Source: Rhyacichthys aspro
Lineage: Eukaryota > Chordata > Actinopteri > Gobiiformes > Rhyacichthyidae
Assembly (NCBI GenBank): GCA_036850595.1
Contig: CM072152.1
Location: 1,685,640-1,749,639 of the forward strand
Direction: 5' to 3'
DNA: 64,000 bases
Shown here: piece by piece, positions 1-11,200 of the stretch
Position numbering within the stretch: the first letter of the stretch is position 1
Layout: every line of letters begins with the position of its first letter
Translations under genes and position numbers: made by a program
The notes under the pieces: model-generated
What the model saw: only the letters and a program-made list of their open reading frames with translations
What the model was told of the DNA's origin: nothing
The model's database searches: none

Positions 1-383
1 ATGTCACGATAAAGTTCCTCGATCAATGTCACTTTCCTCAGTATCCCCGAGAGTCGGTCACACTCCTCTCCAAGGTGGTCTTTAATTTCCTGGGGCAGCC
101 AATTGGACTCTTTGTTGGCTGCCTCCTTGTAGACTTTCCAATAGACCAGAGCAACTCCCATGCCAATCATTAGATGCCCTGCTACCATGAATCCAATTAT
201 ATAGACGTCCTCGATGTCCTCAACGGACAGAACCGACAGGCACATGACCTGCCACTTTTGCCATGCGTCCATCGTGTAGCCGGCCGCAAAGGTCCCATCA
301 GGACAAGTGGGCTCCCCTGGGGCCCCACTTCTGGGTGAAAAAATCTTGTCAATCGCACTGAGGGACCAGCTAATCAATTCCAT
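1..383 (-). CDS. Unrecognised small membrane protein, 5' part (runs off the left edge)
   Basis: An open frame of about 127 residues starts at the ATG whose complement is at 381-383 and stays open to the first base of the window. The start has a very good vertebrate context (AAACCATGG), which is why I chose it. The product begins MELISWSLSAIDKIF, has a Pro/Gly-rich stretch (PRSGAPGEPTCPDG), and then one clear hydrophobic segment near residues 62-84 (VYIIGFMVAGHLMIGMGVAL, then VYW). A charged, probably cytosolic or helical part follows (residues 85-127, rich in Glu, Lys and Leu). There is no obvious signal peptide, so a single-pass membrane protein is an inference. I do not recognise the family. 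It is divergent from serinc2, with about 1.9 kb between the two starts, much of it filled by an AT microsatellite and a hAT remnant. The 3' part lies outside the window. Confidence 0.6.
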   Translation of the reverse strand, partial: MELISWSLSAIDKIFSPRSGAPGEPTCPDGTFAAGYTMDAWQKWQVMCLSVLSVEDIEDVYIIGFMVAGHLMIGMGVALVYWKVYKEAANKESNWLPQEIKDHLGEECDRLSGILRKVTLIEELYRD

Positions 384-526
384 GGTTTGGCTTTTTGTAT
401 TTAGTTTTAGTAAAATGCAGCAGGCAGAGAATCCAGAGGAGTTCAGCTCACACAGGACAGGCAAGATAAGCACAGCAGCAGAGCAGTAGGAAAACACGTC
501 CGCCCTCTTCGGAGGCAAGGAAGGAA

Positions 527-532
<6 letters not shown>

Positions 533-559
<27 letters not shown>

Positions 560-577
560 TTTTTTTTTTTTAGGAAA

Positions 578-635
<58 letters not shown>
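533..635. repeat. AT-rich microsatellite
   Basis: Runs of (AT)n interrupted by poly-T and poly-A and ending in a short (AC)n. The run lies about 150 bp upstream of the minus-strand ATG at 383, so it is in the 5' UTR or promoter of that gene. Length is probably polymorphic. Confidence 0.95.
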
Positions 636-646
636 GTGGCCTAAAT

Positions 647-1411
647 CAGGGATCCTCAAACCCTGGTCTGTGGACAACTAGTGGTCTGTGGCTGATATGC
701 TGCTGGTCCGTGAAGAAAAATATGTATTTTATTTTAATTCTTATTGTATAGATGATCACAATCTTTCGGGTTTTTTTTAAATAGTCTAATTAAACTGGAA
801 CTCTTCTGCAACATCAAAACAAACGCTGCTTCACTACTTGGGTCAGTCCACTCACTGTCTTATTCACAGAGAAATGCTGGGGAGCCCAAAAATGAACAGA
901 GTTTTGAATGTTGTGAATAAACCACATAAATATTAATCATATGAAAAGTATATCGCCAGCTTTATGATAAGATGAACGCGGAGCATTGAGTCTCAACTTG
1001 CAGCACATGAAGTAGGCTATGTGCGAATTTATGTAACAAGTTTAACCTGCTCAACAAACTCAGTCCATTACTTCAAGGAAAAATAACCACAGTTTTTGTG
1101 GCTGAATTCAAAGCCAAACTGGAAATGGGGGGACAGTGCTTCTCAGAACTATTTCTCCCTCAAACTGTGAAGAAATGGAACAGAGACACATTTGATTGTT
1201 GGTGGCCATAAATGAATGTTCAAGACAACTTCAAATCTCACAGCATTTTGTAATAAAGTTGAGCCCAATCCCTGTGTGATTATGGTGAGTTTTTGTTACA
1301 TTTACATTATAAGTGTAATAATTACACACACACACACACCTCTCTCTGGGCCACAAATAAAATGTGATGCACTTAAGTGGTCTGGGGTGTAAAGGAGGTT
1401 GGGGACCCCTG
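647..1411. mobile_element. hAT-type DNA transposon remnant, non-autonomous
   Basis: The ends are imperfect inverted repeats: CAGGGATCCTCAAACC on the left, and on the right the complement of CCAGGGGTCCCCAACC. Both resemble hAT/Charlie termini. The flanks carry a near-perfect 8-bp duplication, GCCTAAAT at 639-646 and GCCTAAAA at 1412-1419. No intact transposase frame remains in the 765 bp. A (CA)n run lies near 1325-1340. Confidence 0.75.
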
Positions 1412-2099
1412 GCCTAAAACACTAGCTAGGGATGAATTCAGTTTTCAACAGTCCTTCAATAGATATTTACATAATTTAAAAACAATTTGTTCAAAAATAT
1501 ATATTAATAATATGTAGAAGTTATTAATATTTAGAAGCCACAGTCAGGTTAATTCACTTAGAGTATCTCTTTAAAGTTCAAACAACCCCACAGTCTACCC
1601 TCTCTCAATCCCACATGGTGTGTCCCAGTGAGGGTAACTAATTGCACCAGGCCCTAGTTAGCTGATGGGCGTGCGGTGCCCCTTCATGATAACTCAACCT
1701 ATGACCTCAATGAACAGAGGGGGATGGGAAACAAGAAAGTAAATTAAAACAAATGACTTAATGTATGTATGATCCATCTTTTAGCAGCCAACACATAAAG
1801 CGACTGAACTTAAATAAAATAACTTTTTGTTGTTTAAGTAGCCTGACTATTTTCTGTAGCTGCATGTGTGGAGTGCATACACCTGATTAGTGAGGGGACG
1901 TCTGCATATCTTACAGTACAAGTTATCGTTAAGAAGCCAGTTGGTATATTTTGTAAAAGGGGAGGCCCTAGCGAAAACGCAGACTTAATATTTTCTAATA
2001 AAACCAGTTCATTGCAACCTCTTTATTCTGAGCACTCCTGCTGTAGTTAAACTGCTTACTGCTCTCTTCCTCTGAAGGATTAGACTCTGCTGCACACGG

Positions 2100-2243
2100 G
2101 TCACTGTGGGTCAGCGTTCTGTGACGTCACGTGCGCCGTGCTGAGCAGAGGGAAGCGGCAGTGCGCTGAGGCTGTGCGCGCAGAACGGGTACGAGACACT
2201 CACTCACTGTCTGTCTGTCCGCGTCCGGCGCTCCTCTCCGGCC
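2100..2243 (+). promoter_or_regulatory. serinc2 promoter-proximal region and 5' UTR with CRE/E-box
   Basis: A GC-richer stretch precedes the serinc2 ATG. It holds TGACGTCA at 2122-2129 overlapping CACGTG at 2128-2133. Together they form TGACGTCACGTG, which combines a full CRE palindrome with a GTCACGTG core of the type bound by MiT/TFE factors. Alternating CG dinucleotides follow (gtgcgccgtg, gtgcgcgcag). The transcription start is not determined. That this is the promoter is inferred from position and composition. Confidence 0.5.
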
Positions 2244-5200
2244 ATGGGGGCTGCTCTGGGGGCCTTTTCCTTCGCTGCATGGGTAAGTCCTCGTCACAGC
2301 GGCTGTTGACCCACTCATCAAACCACAGACTGTAACTGTAGCACAGACTAATAGGCTACTTCACTTTCATTTATTGAAATGTACAGAGGAAACGCTAAGT
2401 TGTTCCGGTGTTTTATAAATGATTGAACAGTTAGTTTCTTGGAGCCAGTTGCCAATATGACAGAGCAGCGCTAAATCATAACACACTCGGTCATCTGCTT
2501 CCACGTGATTAATTGGATTAGTGCTGTGCTTGTTGTTACGCGTTAAGTCAAACAAACAGAAATATCACTGCAGCTGAGGGGTGTTTTGTGTCAGTATTCA
2601 AGTTTAAAAAGTATGTGACTCTGAAATAACTAAAATGCACTAACTTGAGTAACTTGTGTCTGAAATGACTGAAATGGCCATAATTGCTCTGCTCATTAAT
2701 TGGTTTTGAAAGCCTATAACCTAAATAAAATTTCAGACGATATTAAGACATATTAAGTTTTATCAGTAAAACGTTTTTCCACAATGTGCTTTTAACATTA
2801 ATCTTTCAGCATATCTTATGTTCCCCTCAGGAAAACGTGTGAAAACCGTATGTAAACCCTATGTAGCCTACCTTATTAAACAGTTGTATTTACATTGCAA
2901 TATGAATCTGTGTAATATCCACATATTGGATGTCATATTGCATGAATATAAATACGTGGATATTCATATTCATGCAATCCACATATCCCTATATTACACA
3001 CATATGGATATTTCATATGTGTGTAATATCTACACATATTCATATTGCAATGTTAATACAACTGCAATATATTTTGCTGTGTCTTATGAACAGTGACATT
3101 ACATTATGGCAGCCAAACCTGATAAGTAACATAATGATTTTTGAGGCCTGAACTACCACACAATCATTGTTCAGTTTTATAATGTTGTTTTGGTATTTTT
3201 AATAATAGTATTTTTAATAACCACTGAGAGACTGTTCAAGACACTGGTCAAAGGGGCTTAATATTAAAACATTGATGTATGTTTGTGATTCATGAGCTGG
3301 AGTTGTCAGCAGGACGTCCCGTTGGCTCCTGTGTTGGCTCACTTCACTGAGGCCCAGACGGACCAGCCTAAGCCGACCTGGTCTGTAAGGGTATTAAAAT
3401 GTTGACAGTCTCGTCACTCCTCTTATCTCTTGACTTTGGTTGTTAAATCTGTGGGGTGTGTTTGAGAACTGTGACACGATCACTCGTTATGACCAGTTTT
3501 ATTATTTTAACAGAGAGAGGCAGGGCTGTGTTGTTTTTTAGTTAATCCTTTTTATGTCTGTGGGGACATTTTTTCTCTGCATAACCTATCCAGTGGAGTA
3601 GTGGGCAGCTGCTCACAGGGTACCAGAAGAACCCTCTTCAGATCTTGCACCTGGACACTGCATGTTTTCTAATGTTAGTGAGGGAGTAAATGTGGCCTGG
3701 AAGTCAAACTCACAACCTTGTTGCTGTGAGGCGACAGTGCTAACCACTTTGCCATTGTGCCGCCCCGATGTGCCAGTTTGTCATATCTGCACATTTTATA
3801 GGCTACAAGTGCATTTTAGTCATCTAACATATTAGTTATGCTTGATAAAACGCTTACAGTTGGTTTTTCGAACAGAGTTGTTTCACTAGCCTGATACTTC
3901 TGCTGCTGTTCATGCAATCCATATTCCATCCACAGTGTACACAAGAATATGTTGTAATTTTAATGATGAGGGTCATACCACACCGGACCTGTTCATCTGG
4001 AGCTACTGCCGTGTGATACAGCCTCGCATTTCACTGTAGTTTCCTGTCACATGCTAGCCTGGCCAGCCAGACCGACTTTCTCATTGTATTACATACAGAG
4101 AAAGTTAGTCTGGGATCGATCGATTTAAACAGGATTTCTGCTCCGATTTCTTTCCGACCAATCGTAGCGAGGGAGGCGGGATTTTGTTTCGCGTCATATT
4201 GAGCGCGAGAAAACAGTAGCAGGTTTCGGTCGCTTACAACGATCGAAATAAGCACTAAACTCGATATTACACCCCGTGTCCTCAGATTTTTCTGACAAAA
4301 ACAACAGAAGTCATTCACCGTCACCGAAGCATCTTCTCTCTCGAGCCACGCTGGTGTACGCTGTGGTTTGTTAACAACTAGAATAAGTTTCGCTTTCCTT
4401 ACGTCACATCCGTGGCTTCTCTGATTGGTTCACTCAGAGAGCGTTAGTTCTGCCCATGGTCCTGCCTTGAAATCCTGTTTAAATCCATCGATCCCAGACT
4501 ATCTTTCTCTGTATGTAATACAAAGAGAAAGTCGGTCTGGCTGGCCAGGCTAGTCACATGCATCGGTTTATGGGCCTGTTTTAGGGGTGCTCCGATTGAT
4601 CGGCCAACGATCATGATCGGCCGATGATTGCTGAAAATAGTGTGATCGGTGATCGCCTTCAACAGCCGATCAGTATGGCCAATCAAATGACGCAACACAC
4701 ACAAGACCTTCACTTGTTTAATACACAAATGGAATCTCAGGTCTGGCGTTGTTTTAGGTGTTTCAGCAAGACATTAAACTCGCTGTTTGCAACAATTGTC
4801 GCGGAGGAAAGCAACCAAAAACGTGCTATATAACATACTGTATAAGCTAGTACTAAGACCGAGCGGAGCAGCTCTGCAGCACAGACACCCCTCACACAGC
4901 TCTCGCCGTAGCAAACTGCAACAACAGCAACCGTATGGAATATTCTGTTTTCTTTTCTGGTTTATTTAGTACTCCAGTGTGCGCCTGTTATTTCTTCCTT
5001 AAGTTCAGTGAAGTAAAGCTAAGGGGTGACGTAAGATAGTTGGATGTAGCCATATTAAGGCACAAGTTACTTGTTGTTGTTTTTTTAATAGGCATTTTGT
5101 TGTGTGTGGTTATTGTGAGCAAAACTTACTGTTACTGGATAAAACTAAAAAAGTAAATAAATAAAACAAACATTGTCAGTAATGCCCTTTAATTTTACCA

Positions 5201-8200
5201 CCCCTTAATAGCTAATATTTAAAATAGGTTTTTGTTTTTTTTAAGAATGAATTTATTACATAATACATAATAAAATATAACCCATGATTGGTGATCGGTA
5301 TCAGCAAATAATGATTTCAGTGATTGGTAATCGGCATTAAAAATCCTGATCGGAGCACCCTCTTGTTAATGTTCACATCCAGCATCAGTGTCAAAAGAAA
5401 AATCCTAGTCTTTTTAGTGTGGTAGTCTGATGTCTATACCTCAAAACATCTTTGTTTTCTCAGGTCAAGGCAGTTTACCACACACAGCTCATCCATTAGA
5501 GAGGTACATAGCAGATTTGTGCAAGCATTAAGTCAAGGTCAGATGATCCTTTAACACAATGTGTTTGTGTGAAATCTGATTTACATCTGATCACATTTAC
5601 AAGTTAAACAAAGCAGTAATGTACTCCATGAAACTATGTCACACAGCACAGATTCTACAACAGGCCACACAGTTAAATAGTATCATGTAGTTCTTAAAGG
5701 CAGAAATACACAGAAAGATGTGTCTGAGTTTTATAAAAATTGTTTCTATTGAGCAATTACAAGTAAGAACAAAGTAAATTACAATATATGAAGTGGTAAA
5801 TTATACCTGGTACAGTAAGTACAACATTTTCACAAGGACTCCTTTGACTCCTTTTTTTTTAATGATCTGACTTTCTCCAAAGATTTGCTAAGATCATGTT
5901 GTTTCTGGTGTCCTCTGGTGCAGTCTCTGTGTGGTGTGTTTAGAGTGTGTTTAGGTGTGGTCTCTGTGTGGTGTGTTCAGGTGCCATGTCTGTGTGGTGT
6001 GTTTAATGTGTTAGTCCTGGTGTGTTCAGGTGCAGTCTCTGTGTGGTGTGTTTACAGTGTTTAGGTGTGGTTTCTGTGTGGTGTGTTCAGGTGCCATGTC
6101 TGTGTGGTGTGTTTAATGTGTTTAGAGTGTGTTGGTCCTCGTGTGCTTAGGTGCGGTCTCTGTGTGTTGTGTTCAGGTGCCGTGTCTGTGCAGCAGCGCA
6201 ACCTGTCTGATGTGCAGCTGCTGTCCACACAGCAGGAACTCCACGGTCACCAGAATCATCTATGCCTTCCTCCTGCTGCTGGGGACCATCGTGGCCTGTG
6301 TGATGCTGTCGCCCGGAGTGGACCAACAGCTCAAGAGAGTTAGTAATAAACGTAATACTTTGGCCAGCACAATATTCAATAGCATTGTTCCATAGGACAA
6401 GTTATTTTAAAATTAAAATGATGCATAAATTACATTTCTTTGTCTCAAACCTTACTGTCAGTAATTCCTGTCACGTGGTATTCGATATACATCTCATAGT
6501 GGTTTTTAGGCTAAGCAAAAGCTAAGTAATCGTACAGCCATGGGAGAGGCTGTATTGAAACAATAATCCATAACCCTGTGAAGAAGCGGTATTAGCATCA
6601 GGTAGAAAACCTTGCCATGTGGAGTGCATGTTTAAAGGCATACGATTGACATTGACAAAATTCTTCTCCTCTTCTGTCAGTCTGCCAACTTAAATAACAG
6701 AGCATTTCTCTAGCACTTGATAGAGTCTTGATACTCAAATATAACTCTAAATGCACCATACTGCTCTGCCCTGACCGGTGTGTGATTGTCTGTAGATCCC
6801 AGGCTTCTGTGAGGATGGGGCAGGCTCCTCAGTCCTTCAGGCTGATGTCAACTGTAAAATGTTTGTAGGCTACAAGGCAGTGTACCGAGTGTGCTTCGGC
6901 ATGAGCATGTGGTTCCTGGGCTTCTCTGTTTTTATGATTAATGTCAAGAACAGCAGAGACCCCCGCGCTGCCATTCACAATGGGTAAGTAGAAAGATATA
7001 TCTCATCACAAAAGACTGTCTCACGATTTTACTGAAGAGCCAGCTGAACCTGTGCTTTTATAGGAGCTATGTCTAACTTTTTAAGAACAACAAACGTTTT
7101 ATTTGCCCATATCTGAGCAGACCATAATGTGATGAGAAGAATGAGACCTTAACTGTGCTGTCCTCACAACACGTGCAAACAAATAAAGAAATCTCTGCTT
7201 GCTTTTCTTGCTTTAATGGAGGTCTCTTGTAGTTATGTTGTAACTGAAAACTTTTCTTGTTTACTATTCATGTTTTTAACCGAGACATCACATTAACTGT
7301 CCACCATGGTTGCCCCTAGGAGCCTGTAGGCTCATTTAATTGTGGAGAATTCAGGTTAGATTTTCCACAAAATCAAGCTGGATGTGACATAGCGCACGTT
7401 CTCATCTACTTGGTCTTGGACTTCCCTGTATGACTGCCATGACAGTGAGTGACAGTAGCTAGTGTTAGTTTTGAGATGGACTCTAGTCTGCAGACACAAA
7501 AACTTGACACAGACACAAAATCCAAACATAAAAATACAAAAACAAACATTTTATATATTATATCTGTGGCTCCTGAGAATTGCATCCCCTCAAAAACTAT
7601 AACTCCTTTATTTAAAGTGACAAAAAGGACAAAAAAAAAAAAAGGAGTTAGACATTTGAGACAAACCATACACTAAAACTAGAAATATAATAAGAAATTA
7701 TTACTATGGTAAAAGCCATGATACTACCCAATCAGTTTATTAGTGTAATAAATCACATTAATATTACTCTAAAATGATTTTGTTGATGAATGCATGGGGT
7801 TCCTTATTCGACGGAGGGGATGCAAATCTCGAGGCTTCAGACTCAATAGTATTTCCTACTAGTGTGTTAAATTACGTAGTTTTCCGCCTCTGAATTCCCT
7901 AACTTGTGTAAATTATTATATTATTATTAACTTTAAACAAAAGGAATATGGTTTTCAGTCACTTGAGCAAGGGGATGCAGTTCTTGGCAGGCATCCAGAT
8001 GGTGCCAATTTCTTTAGATTTCTTATAGCCTATTGTATAATTTCATTGCTATAAAGTACGTGCCTTGAGGCTTATCCCCAACCGGGGTATTTACGCAGGA
8101 TGCCCTTCCACTTGTCACCCTACAATGTGTCATCTTTTTGCACTTTTCCACTGGGGCATGAACTGGCATGACCTTGGTGACAGTATGTCAGGAAACAACC

Positions 8201-11200
8201 ATGAACATCCATTCATCAGATGACACTCATCTTAATACTAGGGACCATTTATGAAAAACATATGTCCAAAGCCACAACCTTATGTGTTTCACTGTCAAGT
8301 CCACTGAACCACTGTCAATAATGTTTTTAACTGTCTGACTCCATATTCAGTGACCACTGACTCTTCTGTGCGCTTTATGAAAGTAATGGAGGAATTAATC
8401 TTTTTCTGCAGGTTTTGGTTCTTTAAGTTTGCTGCTTTGGTGGCAGTAACAGCCGGTGCCTTTTACATTCCAGACGAGCCCTTTACCTACAGTAAGAATC
8501 ATTTTACGATCAGGAATGTTCAAGTCAGTGTTAAAACTGTTATAAATTGTGGTATGTGTTGCAGTGTGGTTTATTGTTGGCTCTGGAGGAGCGTTCTTTT
8601 TCATCCTGATTCAGCTCATTCTGCTGGTGGACTTTGCCCACTCCTGGAATGAGGCATGGGTGGGAAACATGGAAGTAGGGAGCTCCAGAGGCTGGTATGC
8701 AGGTCAGTGATGGGCCAAAGTAGTTGAAGAAATTTGAGTATTAAGTATTTACTTTTTGACCTTCCTGGTTACTATAATGTACATCCAGCAAACCAATGCA
8801 CAGGCTAATGCTTACTTACCTTGATATTAGTGTGCATAGTGTAGTGGATTCTGTCATGACCCCTCGCTTGAGAAGGTAATTTAAACATGGGATAATCCCA
8901 CATCCGCATTGTCCAAAACCACTTCTTAGTTCCTTCTCCTGTTTCCTCCAAAGCCTCTGCAGCAAAAACAGAGAGGCTGTCAGCAGCAGATAAACTGTAT
9001 TAAACACTGCTGTTGTCCTGTGTATCTCTGCTTGCTTATTTGTTCATTAGTTACAAATGTGTTGACAGACTTTTCAAGAGAAAGAGAACATTCACTTCAC
9101 TAAAAGGTCCTGCAGTAAAAAATCCATTGTAAACACAACTGCCATGTCTAAATGCTTTAGAACATTCTCCACAGCACAGGGTCATTTTGTACCTTTGTTA
9201 TATTTTACTTTGTCATGTCATCATTTCAATATACAGTACAGCACTGTCGCATCATCATCGTCATGTCATAATATCTGCTCCTTTCTGTCAGCGTTACTGT
9301 CAGTCACCATCTTTAACTACCTCCTGTCTGTGGTGTCCGTGGTCATGTGCTTCGTCTTCTACACCAAACCTGATGAATGCACCATCAACAAGTTCTTCAT
9401 CAGCTCCAACATGTTGATGTGTATCGTAGCCTCTGTCATTTCAGTGCTGCCTAAAGTTCAGGTACTTAAAGGACTGACAGGATTATATTATTGACCATGC
9501 TCTGAAGTAAACAAGTAGACTGCAGAACTGAGTAAATGTCTATGTTTTTCTTGTGCAGAACAGTCAGCCTCGCTCAGGTCTCCTCCAGTCATCTATCATC
9601 ACTCTCTACACCATGTTCCTGACCTGGTCTGCCATGACCAACGAGCCTGGTGAGAACCATCACAGACAGACACTTTAGACCTTCTTGTAACAGTCTCTAG
9701 TGACCAGTGTCCAGCTCTGTTATAATTTGCAATTAATGCAAGTTCCCTAGTGGATCACACCTCACTCAGCACACTTAGACTTTCGAAAAGCTTTGTGTGT
9801 ACTAACTAAAACACACAAGTGTTTGTAGAAAATGAGGCATAGGGATTTACTCTATGTGAGCACCTGAGGTTACTGTCTTACACAGGTGCAAAAGGACCAC
9901 AAAGTTTATAATGTCTTCATGTGTAAGTGAAGTGGGGTATTTCCTCTAGAGTCAGCAAAATCCAAAGCAAATTTTTATTTCATGCATTTCATCACATATA
10001 AGTTTAGCACATTGGACAGCTACATACACGTTTGCGAATGAAAGACGAGGTGCACAGATGAGCCATCGGAAACATGAAATGTTTAAAAAAGGATAAATGT
10101 GTAAAGATACAAAACTTTCTCCTCACATCTGGCTAATATTCCACTGAACTGTAGCTTCAGCAGTTGTTTGCGTGTCTCTGAAATAGGGTTTTCACCTCTG
10201 TCCAACGTCCTGAGAACAAATGGCTGTAAAATGTAGCTGTTACGCAAAAAGCAGTATCTTAGTGGATGAGTCCACTAATTTCCCTTTTCCTCTCATGACC
10301 CAACGGCCCAATGAACAGACGGCACATGCTATTTTAATTTGCTTATTAGCAATAGCTATTGGGCATCTTAGTAAATCAGGGCCTAAATATTCAAAATTAC
10401 CCATGATTCTGAGCCCTTTAATAACGCACTAAATATCATAATGAGTTTCTCTATGATATTTAATGCCCCCATGATGTTTAAATATCTACTGCCTTACTCA
10501 CACTCATGTTTAATTATTCAGTGAACAGAAGCATTTAACAACCACATCAAACAGTTAATGCTCTGACTTATTTCCTGCAAACACAGAGATACAGTCTGGT
10601 GTGTAGGGCCTCTCATACCTGTTCTCTCATGACCTATTCATTCAAATTGGATCAAAGGGCACAGTGGCTCAGGAGGCAGGTTAGGGTGTCCAATAACCAG
10701 AAGGGGTTTGATTCCTGCTCCCTCCTGTTCATACTGTTGTTGTGTCCTTGGGCAAGACACTTCACCCACCTTGCTGGTGTATAAATATGTGTGGTTGTGG
10801 TGGTCAGAGAGACACGCACAGAGAGAGCATTTTGACATTGTCTTGCGTGTAAAGCAGGCTGGGAGAGTGAAATAGACATGTTAATGCCTGGTGTCTCCTA
10901 TTGACTTCATGTGATTATTCATTTGCTACTGAGCTTTATTTTTTTTGTCTCCACAGACCGCAACTGTAATCCCAGCCTGCTGAGTATCTTCCAGCAGATT
11001 GCTGCCCCCACAGTGGCCCCTCTGGAGATGGAGAACCAGACAGCAGTGGTGATCATAGGCACAGAGCAGCCCGTACTTACGTCCCCCTACCTGGAGTGGT
11101 GGGACGCACAGAACATTGTGGGCCTCACAATATTTGTCCTTTGCATCCTTTATTCCAGGTAGAACTAGCTCTGTGGAGGATACACATCTATACACATAAA

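Noticed and set aside
2127..2335. Open frames on both strands over serinc2 exon 1 (64-65 aa)
   Set aside because: They overlap the real exon in other frames in CG-rich sequence and show no domain or splice support.
3590..3766. Possible tRNA gene
   Set aside because: Only the tRNA-like head of a SINE; no cloverleaf with paired acceptor stem, and other copies occur in the window.
6065..6395. Cys/Val-rich small frames over the minisatellite
   Set aside because: The composition comes from the GT repeat; the true reading frame of exon 2 starts at 6177.
10652..10879. Minus-strand 75-aa frame
   Set aside because: It lies wholly within a SINE copy and recurs at 58933-59327 in the same repeat.
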